Part shown: positions 52,587 through 60,264 of the stretch, one piece after another | Numbering within the stretch: the stretch's first letter is position 1 | Layout of the letters: each line of letters starts with the position of its first letter | Source of the DNA: Streptomyces sp. LUP47B | GTDB taxonomy: Bacteria > Actinomycetota > Actinomycetes > Streptomycetales > Streptomycetaceae | Length of the DNA stretch: 64,000 bases | Direction of reading: 5' to 3' | NCBI RefSeq assembly: GCF_001746295.1 | Contig: NZ_MJAH01000010.1 | Span: forward strand, 170,284 to 234,283 | Position numbers and translations under genes: made by a program | Notes under the pieces: generated by a model | What the model was told of the DNA's origin: nothing | Seen by the model: only the letters and a program-made list of their open reading frames with translations | Databases searched by the model: none

Positions 52587-53525
52587 TCAGTTGTCGCCTT
52601 CCCGTTCCGCCAGGAAGCGCTCGAACTCCAGGCCGATCTCGTCCGCCGACGGAATGTCCACCGGCTCGGCCAGCATGTTGCCCCTGGTCTCCGCGCCCGC
52701 CGCCGCGTCGAACTGGTGCTCGAGACCCTGGACGAGGGCCACGAGCTCCTCGTCGCCCTCCTGGATCTGGCGGTCGATCTCGGTCTGGGTGCGGTGGGCG
52801 TCGGTACGCAGGGCGTGGGCGATGCCGGGCAGCACCATGCCGGTGGCGGCCGTGATGGACTCCAGGACGGTCAGGGCCGCGTCGGGGTAGGGCGAGCGCG
52901 CGATGTAGTGCGGGACGTGCGCCGCGACGCCCAGGACGTCGTGGCCGGCCTCCATCAGCCGGTACTCGACCAGGGCCTCGGCACTGCCGGGCACCTGCGC
53001 CTCGTCGAAGGGGCTGCGGTGACCGGGGACGAGGTCGTGACGGTTGCCGTGCGGGGTGAGACCGACGGGCCGGGTGTGCGGGACGCCCATCGGGATGCCG
53101 TGGAAATTCACGGACAGCCGGACGCCGAGCCGCTCCACGATCTGCTGGACGGCCGCCGCGAAGCGTTCCCACTCCACGTCCGGCTCCGGGCCCGACAACA
53201 GCAGGAAGGGCGCTCCGGTGGCGTCCTGCACGAGCCGCACGTCGATCGTGGGCTCCTCGTACTCCGTCCAGCGGTCGCGCTTGAAGGTGAGCAGCGGACG
53301 GCGGGCGCGGTAGTCGACGAGCCGGTCGTGGTCGAAACGGGCCACGACCTGGTTCGGCAGCGAGTCGAGCAGCCGGTCGACGATCTGGTCGCCGGTCTCG
53401 CCCGCGTCGATGTATCCGTCGAAGTGGTAGAGCATGACCAAGCCGGCCGACTCCTGGGCGAGCGCCATGTCTACGACGGCGAGGCCCTTGGGCTCCCATG
53501 CGTACAAACCCTGCGGATCAAGCAC
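52587..53525 (-). CDS. PAC2 family protein
   Basis: A 312-residue member of the PAC2 (proteasome assembly chaperone 2-like) family. It starts LYAWEPKGLAVVDMALAQES and has MLYHFDGYIDAGETGDQIVD, FLLLSGPEPDVEWERFAAAV, and GIPMGVPHTRPVGLTPHGNR. The C-terminus is helical and acidic. In actinobacteria it is a conserved neighbour of rpsA; its role with the proteasome is suggested by homology only. The GTG follows GAGGAG by eight bases. Confidence 0.93.
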   Translation of the reverse strand: MLDPQGLYAWEPKGLAVVDMALAQESAGLVMLYHFDGYIDAGETGDQIVDRLLDSLPNQVVARFDHDRLVDYRARRPLLTFKRDRWTEYEEPTIDVRLVQDATGAPFLLLSGPEPDVEWERFAAAVQQIVERLGVRLSVNFHGIPMGVPHTRPVGLTPHGNRHDLVPGHRSPFDEAQVPGSAEALVEYRLMEAGHDVLGVAAHVPHYIARSPYPDAALTVLESITAATGMVLPGIAHALRTDAHRTQTEIDRQIQEGDEELVALVQGLEHQFDAAAGAETRGNMLAEPVDIPSADEIGLEFERFLAEREGDN

Positions 53526-53644
53526 TGTGACCGCTCCTCCTCGTGTTCATACGCTTCAACGCGCCCTGGAACAGCGGCATTCCCACCCGAGCGCTTGATC
53601 AGGCCATCTCTTACGCCCTTTTCATGACAGGGGGCAGGAACAAC

Positions 53645-53689
53645 GCGCCCCGTCAGGGGCGCGGGAACCGCGCCACAAGCCCCCACCGG
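53645..53689. repeat. Copy of a dispersed GC-rich Streptomyces intergenic repeat, with hairpin
   Basis: At 53654-53689 the sequence is a diverged, inverted copy of the repeat seen twice at the right edge (63638-63668 and 63737-63767). The left end contains the hairpin GCGCCCC-GTCA-GGGGCGC at 53645-53662. It sits between the PAC2 gene and the rpsA terminator. Confidence 0.7.
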
Positions 53690-53702
53690 CCGTCGGACAA
53701 AC

Positions 53703-53740
53703 ACTGAGGGACCGCACCCCGAAAGGTACGGTCCCTCAGT
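53703..53740. terminator. rpsA terminator
   Basis: Perfect 12-bp inverted repeat ACTGAGGGACCG at 53703-53714 and CGGTCCCTCAGT at 53729-53740 with a 14-base loop, 25 bases after the rpsA stop codon. Confidence 0.9.
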
Positions 53741-53764
53741 CAAGAGCTACTGCTCAGTGGGCGT

Positions 53765-55276
53765 TCAGCTCTGCCCACCGGCCAGCTTCTCGCGCAGCGC
53801 GGCAAGCGCCTCGTCCGAAGCCAGCGCGCCGGAGGTGTCCGCACCCTCGGAGGAGTACGAACCGCCACCGCCACCGCCGCCACCGGCGGCCGGAGCCGCA
53901 CCCGCGGCGTCCCCGCCCTCGGCGGCAGCAGCCGCGTCGGCCTCGCGGGACTTGATGACCTGCTGCTGGTGCTGCTCGAAGCGGGTCTGCGCCTCGGCGT
54001 ACTGGTGCTCCCACGCCTCGCGCTGGGTCTCGTAGCCCTCGAGCCAGTCGTTGGTCTCGGGGTCGAAGCCCTCGGGGTAGATGTAGTTGCCCTGGTCGTC
54101 GTACGACGCGGCCATGCCGTACAGGGTCGGGTCGAACTCGACCGAGGCCGGGTCGGCACCGAAGGCCTCGTTGGCCTGCTTCAGCGAGAGGCTGATGCGA
54201 CGGCGCTCGAGGTCGATGTCGATGACCTTGACGAAGATCTCGTCGTTGACCTGGACGACCTGCTCCGGGATCTCCACGTGGCGCTCGGCCAGCTCGGAGA
54301 TGTGGACCAGACCCTCGATGCCCTCGTCCACGCGGACGAACGCACCGAACGGAACCAGCTTCGTGACCTTGCCGGGCACGACCTGGCCGATCTGGTGGGT
54401 GCGGGCGAACTGCTGCCACGGGTCTTCCTGGGTCGCCTTCAGCGACAGGGAGACACGCTCGCGGTCCATGTCGACGTCGAGAACCTCGACGGTGACTTCC
54501 TGGCCGACCTCGACAACCTCGGACGGGTGGTCGATGTGCTTCCAGGAGAGCTCGGAGACGTGGACCAGTCCGTCGACGCCACCCAGGTCCACGAAGGCAC
54601 CGAAGTTGACGATCGAGGAGACCACACCGGAGCGGACCTGACCCTTCTGGAGGGTCGTGAGGAACGTCTGGCGAACCTCGGACTGGGTCTGCTCGAGCCA
54701 GGCACGGCGGGACAGGACCACGTTGTTGCGGTTCTTGTCCAGCTCGATGATCTTGGCCTCGAGCTCCTTGCCCACGTAAGGCTGGAGGTCGCGAACGCGG
54801 CGCATCTCGACGAGGGAGGCCGGCAGGAAGCCACGGAGGCCGATGTCGAGGATGAGACCACCCTTGACGACCTCGATGACGGTACCGGTGACGATGCCGT
54901 CTTCTTCCTTGATCTTCTCGATGGTGCCCCAGGCACGCTCGTACTGGGCGCGCTTCTTCGAGAGGATCAGGCGGCCTTCCTTGTCCTCCTTCTGGAGAAC
55001 AAGGGCCTCGATCTCATCGCCCACGGCGACGACCTCGTTGGGGTCGACGTCGTGCTTGATGGAGAGCTCGCGGCTCGGGATAACGCCTTCGGTCTTGTAA
55101 CCGATGTCGAGCAGGACCTCGTCCCGGTCGACCTTCACGATGACGCCGTCGACGATGTCGCCGTCGTTGAAGTACTTGATCGTCTCGTCGATCGCGGCGA
55201 GGAAGGCTTCCTCGTTACCGATGTCGTTGACCGCTACCTGCGGAGTGGTAGAGGTGGTCTCGGTGCTGCTCGTCAT
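53765..55276 (-). CDS. rpsA: 30S ribosomal protein S1
   Basis: A 503-residue RNA-binding ribosomal protein with four S1 domains, as usual for actinobacteria. The domains begin near GDIVDGVIVKVDRDEVLLDI, GIVTGTVIEVVKGGLILDIG, GQVRSGVVSSIVNFGAFVDL and GQVVPGKVTKLVPFGAFVRV; each ends in an SLK or SKK strand. After the last domain there is a 140-residue acidic, Gln/Glu-rich tail with a run of eight glycines and a Ser-rich end. The ATG at 55276 is the conserved MTSSTETT start. A strong promoter and about 190-base leader precede it. Confidence 0.97.
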   Translation of the reverse strand: MTSSTETTSTTPQVAVNDIGNEEAFLAAIDETIKYFNDGDIVDGVIVKVDRDEVLLDIGYKTEGVIPSRELSIKHDVDPNEVVAVGDEIEALVLQKEDKEGRLILSKKRAQYERAWGTIEKIKEEDGIVTGTVIEVVKGGLILDIGLRGFLPASLVEMRRVRDLQPYVGKELEAKIIELDKNRNNVVLSRRAWLEQTQSEVRQTFLTTLQKGQVRSGVVSSIVNFGAFVDLGGVDGLVHVSELSWKHIDHPSEVVEVGQEVTVEVLDVDMDRERVSLSLKATQEDPWQQFARTHQIGQVVPGKVTKLVPFGAFVRVDEGIEGLVHISELAERHVEIPEQVVQVNDEIFVKVIDIDLERRRISLSLKQANEAFGADPASVEFDPTLYGMAASYDDQGNYIYPEGFDPETNDWLEGYETQREAWEHQYAEAQTRFEQHQQQVIKSREADAAAAAEGGDAAGAAPAAGGGGGGGGSYSSEGADTSGALASDEALAALREKLAGGQS

Positions 55277-55591
55277 GTGGGAAAGGGCTCCGGTACGGAC
55301 AGTGAGTCGTAGGTACTGCTTACGCCGGGAGCCTGTTTCGCTCTGAAGAAGCCGGACAGCCAAGGAAGCGCCACACAATCACTTGGTGGCGCCTCGACAA
55401 CCGAGGGGACATACAACAGATGCGAGCGCAGCCTGCTACGTCTGAGGAGCGCAGGCCCGCAGCGCAACTTGTAGCATACGGGGGCAGCCGGACAGGGTCA
55501 ATGCGCGAAGGCGCACACCCGGGGCGGATCGCCGCATTCCCGGCAGAAAACCAGTCTCACGAGGCCACGCGGACCTGACGACGTCCCATTC
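55277..55591 (-). promoter_or_regulatory. rpsA promoter and long leader
   Basis: Gene-free 315 bases. On the minus strand TTGACC (55501-55496), a 17-base spacer and TATGCT (55478-55473) make an excellent housekeeping promoter. Transcription from about 55466 gives a leader of about 190 bases. This contains a hairpin GCGCCAC/GTGGCGC at 55392-55368 whose role is unknown; S1 autoregulation is known in other bacteria. The left-over bases upstream belong to the divergent methyltransferase. Confidence 0.85.
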
Positions 55592-56485
55592 GTGACGTCG
55601 TCACGACGGTCGGGACGGAAGAGCCCGCACACTAATACGAGGGAGCCGATCATCCAAGAGCCCGCATCACACCAGCAGGAGACGGGTCCGGACGCGGAGT
55701 CGCAGGCCACCCGGCGTGACGCGGACGTCACCGAGAGCTCCCGGGCCAACCGGGGCTGGTGGGACCGCAACGCGGACGAGTACCAGGTCGAGCACGGCAC
55801 GTTCCTCGGCGACGACCGCTTCGTGTGGGGCCCCGAGGGCCTCGACGAGGTGGAGGCCGAGCTGCTGGGCCCGGCCGAGGACCTCAAGGGCCGGGACGTC
55901 CTGGAGATCGGCGCCGGTGCCGCCCAGTGCGCGCGCTGGCTGGCGGCACAGGGCGCCCGCCCGGTCGCCCTCGACATCTCTCACCGCCAGCTCCAGCACG
56001 CCCTGCGCATCGGTACGTCCTTCCCCCTGGTGTGCGCCGACGCGGGCGCGCTGCCCTTCGCGGACGCCTCGTTCGACCTGGCGTGCTCGGCGTACGGCGC
56101 GCTGCCGTTCGTCGCCGACCCGGTACTGGTCCTGAAGGAGGTGCGGCGCGTCCTGCGTCCGGGCGGCCGCTTCGTCTTCTCGGTCACCCACCCCATCCGC
56201 TGGGCCTTCCCGGACGAGCCCGGCCCCGAGGGCCTTTCCGTCTCCGCCTCCTACTTCGACCGCACGCCCTACGTCGAACAGGACGAGCAGGGCCGCGCGG
56301 TGTACGTCGAGCACCACCGCACGATCGGCGACCGGGTGCGTGACGTGGTCGCCGGCGGCTTCCGTCTGGTCGACCTGGTCGAGCCGGAGTGGCCGGTCTG
56401 GAACACCTCGGAGTGGGGCGGCTGGTCTCCCCTGCGCGGGAATCTGATCCCCGGGAGCGCGATCTTCGTGTGCGAGCGCGACTGA
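55592..56485 (+). CDS. Class I SAM-dependent methyltransferase
   Basis: About 297 residues from the GTG at 55592, or 278 if it begins further in. Motif I is DVLEIGAGAAQCARWLAAQG, motif II PVALDISHRQLQHAL, then FDLACSAYGALPFVADPVLVL and LRPGGRFVFSVTHPIRWAF. No in-frame ATG or GTG exists between 55592 and about residue 78, while GAGGGAG stands before an ATC-ATC pair at 55649, so the start is unresolved. Substrate unknown. Confidence 0.88.
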   Translation: MTSSRRSGRKSPHTNTREPIIQEPASHQQETGPDAESQATRRDADVTESSRANRGWWDRNADEYQVEHGTFLGDDRFVWGPEGLDEVEAELLGPAEDLKGRDVLEIGAGAAQCARWLAAQGARPVALDISHRQLQHALRIGTSFPLVCADAGALPFADASFDLACSAYGALPFVADPVLVLKEVRRVLRPGGRFVFSVTHPIRWAFPDEPGPEGLSVSASYFDRTPYVEQDEQGRAVYVEHHRTIGDRVRDVVAGGFRLVDLVEPEWPVWNTSEWGGWSPLRGNLIPGSAIFVCERD

Positions 56486-56516
56486 GGCGTACCGGCAGTC
56501 GTACGACACTGGGGGC

Positions 56517-58994
56517 GTGATCCGTTACGACGCCCTGGACCCGCTTCCCGTGCGCGGTGCCCTGCCCGCGCTGCGCGACGCCCTGGAAGGCCACGGAACG
56601 GCCGTCCTCGTCGCGCCGCCCGGCACGGGCAAGACGACCCTCGTGCCGCTGGCCCTCGCCGGCCTGCTGGACTCGGACGCACCCGCGCGGAAGATCGTCG
56701 TCGCCGAGCCCCGCCGGATCGCCGCCCGCGCGGCGGCCCGGCGGATGGCGTGGCTGCTGGGCGAGAAGGTCGGCGGGAGCGTCGGCTACAGCGTGCGCGG
56801 CGAGCGGGTGGTCGGACGGCACGCGCGCGTGGAGGTCGTCACGACAGGGGTGCTGCTCCAGCGGCTCCAGCGCGACCCGGAGCTGGCGGGCGTAGACGTC
56901 GTGGTGCTCGACGAGTGCCACGAACGGCACCTGGACGCGGACACGACGGCGGCCTTTCTGTGGGACGTACGGCAGGCCCTGCGGCCGGAGCTGCGGCTGG
57001 TGGCCGCGTCCGCGACGACCGACGCGCAGGGGTGGGCCCGGTTGCTGGGGGACGCGCCCGTGGTCGAGGCGGCGGGTGTCCCGCATCCGGTCGAGGTCGT
57101 GTGGGCGCCACCGGCCCGTCCGGTACGGCCGCCGCACGGCATGCGCGTCGATCCCGCACTGCTCACGCACGTGGCGTCGGTCGTACGGCGGGCGCTGTCC
57201 GAACGGCAGGGGGACGTGCTGTGCTTCCTGCCGGGGGTGGGCGAGATCGCGCGCGTGGCCGGCCAGTTGGGCGGTCTCGGTGACGTGGAGGTGCTCCAGG
57301 TGCACGGCCGGGCTCCGGCGGCCGTGCAGGACGCGGTGCTGACGGGCGGGGAGCGGCGGCGGGTGGTCCTGGCGACCTCCGTGGCCGAGTCGTCCCTGAC
57401 CGTGCCCGGAGTGCGGGTGGTCGTCGACTCGGGGCTCGCCCGGGAGCCGCGCGTCGACCACGCGCGCGGGCTGAGCGCACTGGCGACGGTACGGGCCTCG
57501 CAGGCGGCCGGGCGCCAGCGGGCGGGCCGCGCCGGACGTGAGGCGCCGGGTGCGGTGTACCGGTGCTGGGCGGAGGCCGAGGACGCCCGGCTGCCGCGCT
57601 TCCCGTCGCCGGAGATCAAGGTGGCCGACCTGACGGCGTTCGCGTTGCAGGTGGCCTGCTGGGGCGATCCGGACGCGTCCGGGCTGGCTCTTCTGGACCC
57701 ACCACCGGGCGGGGCGATGGCGGCCGCGCGGGGCGTGCTGACGGCCGTGGGGGCGGTGGACGCCGAGGGACGGGCGACCGCGCGGGGTGTGCGCCTGGCT
57801 CGTCTGGGCCTGCATCCCCGGCTGGGACGCGCGCTGCTGGACACCTCGGGTGCCGGCGCCGAGACGGTCGCGCTGCTGTCGGAGGAGCCGCCGCGGGAGT
57901 ACGGCGACGACCTCTCGGCCGCCGTCCGGACCGCGCGGCGGGGCGGTGACGCCTATGCGGGACGGTGGCGGACGGAGGTACGGAGGCTGCGGTCCGCCTC
58001 GGCGGAGTTCACCGAGTCCGCTGCCGCCGGAAACGACGGTCTCGTCGCCGCCCTCGCCTTCCCCGAACGGGTCGCCAGAGCCGACTCGGGCTCCTATCTG
58101 ATGGCCTCCGGCACCCGCGCCGAACTCTCCGACGGCTCCCCGCTGCGCGGCTCGCCCTGGCTCGCCGTCGCCGTGGCGGACCGGCCCGTCGGAAAGGGGC
58201 ACGCGCGTGTGCAGCTCGCCGCGGTGATCGACGAGGACACGGCCCGGTCGGCGGCCGCGTCCCTGCACTCCGAGCGCCAGGAGGTGCACTGGGCCGACGG
58301 GGACGTCGTGGCACGGCGGGTGGAGCGGCTCGGGGCGATCGAGCTCACGGCACGGCCGTTGAAAAACGCCGACGCCGTCCTCGTACGCGAGGCCCTTCTC
58401 GAAGGGCTCCGCCAGGAAGGGCTACGGCTGCTGCGGTGGACGCCCGACGCCGGAGTACTGCGGCAGCGGCTCGCGTTCCTGCACCACCACCTCGGCGATC
58501 CGTGGCCGGAGGTCTCCGAGGACGCGCTCCACGCGCGCGTGGACGAGTGGCTGGAGCCGGAGCTGAGCCGTGCCCGGCGACGGGCCGACCTGGCGCGCAT
58601 CGACGCCGGACAGGCCCTGCAAAGGCTCCTGCCCTGGGCCACCGGTGAGGCCACGCGACTGGAGGAGCTGGCGCCCGAGCGGATCGCCGTACCGAGTGGG
58701 TCCAGGATCCGGATCGACTACGGCAGCCCCGAACAGCCCGTCCTCGCGGTGAAGTTGCAGGAGATGTTCGGACTGCAGGAGTCGCCGCGGATCGCCGGCG
58801 TGCCCCTTCTCGTCCATCTCCTCTCCCCCGCGGGGCGCCCCGCGGCCGTCACCGCCGATCTCGCGTCCTTCTGGAAGGACGGCTACAAGGGCGTCAGGGC
58901 GGAGCTGCGCGGCCGGTATCCGAAGCATCCGTGGCCCGAGGACCCGGCGGGCGCGGAGCCGACGCGGCACACCAAGGCGCGGCTCAGGCCGTGA
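56517..58994 (+). CDS. hrpB: ATP-dependent helicase HrpB
   Basis: An 825-residue DExH helicase. Walker A is APPGTGKTTLVPL (residues 33-45), motif II is VVLDECHERHLD, motif III SATTDA and motif VI GRQRAGRAGREAPG. The C-terminal half holds the HA2/OB and HrpB-specific domains ending KHPWPEDPAGAEPTRHTK. It is a DEAH/DECH helicase of unknown in vivo substrate, linked to mRNA turnover in some bacteria. The GTG follows a weak GACACT -10-like box. Its end overlaps the convergent gene by 11 bases. Confidence 0.95.
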   Translation: MIRYDALDPLPVRGALPALRDALEGHGTAVLVAPPGTGKTTLVPLALAGLLDSDAPARKIVVAEPRRIAARAAARRMAWLLGEKVGGSVGYSVRGERVVGRHARVEVVTTGVLLQRLQRDPELAGVDVVVLDECHERHLDADTTAAFLWDVRQALRPELRLVAASATTDAQGWARLLGDAPVVEAAGVPHPVEVVWAPPARPVRPPHGMRVDPALLTHVASVVRRALSERQGDVLCFLPGVGEIARVAGQLGGLGDVEVLQVHGRAPAAVQDAVLTGGERRRVVLATSVAESSLTVPGVRVVVDSGLAREPRVDHARGLSALATVRASQAAGRQRAGRAGREAPGAVYRCWAEAEDARLPRFPSPEIKVADLTAFALQVACWGDPDASGLALLDPPPGGAMAAARGVLTAVGAVDAEGRATARGVRLARLGLHPRLGRALLDTSGAGAETVALLSEEPPREYGDDLSAAVRTARRGGDAYAGRWRTEVRRLRSASAEFTESAAAGNDGLVAALAFPERVARADSGSYLMASGTRAELSDGSPLRGSPWLAVAVADRPVGKGHARVQLAAVIDEDTARSAAASLHSERQEVHWADGDVVARRVERLGAIELTARPLKNADAVLVREALLEGLRQEGLRLLRWTPDAGVLRQRLAFLHHHLGDPWPEVSEDALHARVDEWLEPELSRARRRADLARIDAGQALQRLLPWATGEATRLEELAPERIAVPSGSRIRIDYGSPEQPVLAVKLQEMFGLQESPRIAGVPLLVHLLSPAGRPAAVTADLASFWKDGYKGVRAELRGRYPKHPWPEDPAGAEPTRHTKARLRP

Positions 58995-59970
58995 CCGGTT
59001 CGGGTTCCTCGACCTTCGTCGCGGCCGGTCGGCGGCTGCGGGCCTCCAGCCACAGCGACAGCGACAGCAGCAGGAGGCCCAGGATCAGGAAGCCCCACGG
59101 CAGGTACGAGGTCATGAGGAGGACGAGGGTGCGGTTCGACTTGACCAGGTCGACCGTGTGCCTGATGTAGTCCTCGCGCATCTTCACGTCGCCGGCGAAG
59201 ACGGTCACCTTGTCGCGGCCGCCGAGGAGAGTGCCGCCGCGCAGTTCCTCCTTGTGGAGTTCCTCGCCGTAGACGGGAGCGCCGGTGAGGGGTTCGACCC
59301 AGAACTTGCGGACCGTGGTGTACCAGCGGGTGGTGCCGGTCTTGGCGAGGGACGCAGGGGTGATGCCCTGGACCGGCATGGTCTTCGGGAAGGGCACCTT
59401 GGTCCAGGGGATGGTCTGCTCGAAGTAGTAGACGTCGACGCCGCGGAAGGTCTGCGTGCCCTTGTAATGGATGGGGGCCGAGGTGCGGGCCTGGGCGTCG
59501 AAGTACTGGTAGTCCCGTTTCTCGGTGAGGAAGGGCCACTTGAACTCGATGCCGACACGCTTGACGGGGTCACCGTCGACCGACTCGCCGGTGGCGTGGA
59601 CGGGGTCCTGGGTGTGGGCGTCGAAGATGTAGCGCTCGGGGATCCTGGAGACCATCTTGCCGTCGGGCCCCACGACGTAGGACAGGCCGTCCCAGACGAC
59701 GACGTCCTTCCCGGCTGTCTTCTCGATCTTCTCCGAGGCCTCCACGTTGCCCTTGAGGGTCTGCACGATGGTGACCTTGGAGACCTTCTTCGCCTTCATT
59801 CCGTCGGTGTAGTCGATGAGGGTCGCGTCCTTCGCCTCGAGGACCATGTCCTGGTACTGGTTGGCGGGGATCTTGGCCAGGCGCGGGAAGGCGTACCAGC
59901 GCAGCAGCGGGGACAGCGCCGCGAAGAACACGGCGAGGGCGAGCAGGACCAGGCTGGTCTTGCGGCGCAT
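58984..59970 (-). CDS. DUF3068 (porin-like, actinobacterial membrane) protein
   Basis: 328 residues. It has an N-terminal membrane helix SLVLLALAVFFAALSPLLRW and a C-terminal helix SYLPWGFLILGLLLLSLSLW, with a large extracytoplasmic beta-rich region between them (VTVFAGDVKMREDYIRHTVD, FEQTIPWTKVPFP). DUF3068 is shared by actinobacteria and its function is unknown. A microprotein gene lies 15 bases upstream in the same orientation. Confidence 0.9.
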   Translation of the reverse strand: MRRKTSLVLLALAVFFAALSPLLRWYAFPRLAKIPANQYQDMVLEAKDATLIDYTDGMKAKKVSKVTIVQTLKGNVEASEKIEKTAGKDVVVWDGLSYVVGPDGKMVSRIPERYIFDAHTQDPVHATGESVDGDPVKRVGIEFKWPFLTEKRDYQYFDAQARTSAPIHYKGTQTFRGVDVYYFEQTIPWTKVPFPKTMPVQGITPASLAKTGTTRWYTTVRKFWVEPLTGAPVYGEELHKEELRGGTLLGGRDKVTVFAGDVKMREDYIRHTVDLVKSNRTLVLLMTSYLPWGFLILGLLLLSLSLWLEARSRRPAATKVEEPEPVTA

Positions 59971-59985
59971 CTCGGCCTCCCGGGG

Positions 59986-60120
59986 TCACGGGTGTGCGGG
60001 CACCATGGTCAGCAGCGGTTTCGGGGACGTCTTGCCGGTCGGCGTGCCGAGTGCGGTGATGGTGAGGACCAGCGCGAACGCGAGGGCCAGACCGGTCGCG
60101 GCGGCGATCAGGGCGCGCAC
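59986..60120 (-). CDS. SPW_0924 family microprotein
   Basis: 44 residues starting VRALIAAATGLALAFALVLT, then ITALGTPTGKTSPKPLLTMV and ending PAHP. It is one membrane helix followed by a short extracytoplasmic tail, as in the small SPW_0924 family of Streptomyces, which is usually found just before DUF3068. The GTG is preceded by GGAGGTGGAT. A candidate regulatory or stabilising subunit of the DUF3068 protein; inferred from position only. Confidence 0.8.
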   Translation of the reverse strand: MRALIAAATGLALAFALVLTITALGTPTGKTSPKPLLTMVPAHP

Positions 60121-60207
60121 ATCCACCTCCCGGGCACGGGAACTGATACATCGTCAGGTCCGGCACCGTAGCAACGGCCGGGCGAGATGAGAACAGCCGC
60201 GCACGGA

Positions 60208-60249
60208 CGAAGGGCGCCCGCTCCGCCGTAGCGGAAAGGACGCCCTTCG
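60208..60249 (-). terminator. Terminator after the lytic transglycosylase gene
   Basis: Nine-bp arms CGAAGGGCG (60208-60216) and CGCCCTTCG (60241-60249) enclose an inner hairpin TCCGC-CGTA-GCGGA. It ends the minus-strand gene whose stop codon lies at 60265-60267 and separates it from the microprotein promoter region. Confidence 0.85.
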
Positions 60250-60264
60250 AAGTGGCTCGGACGG

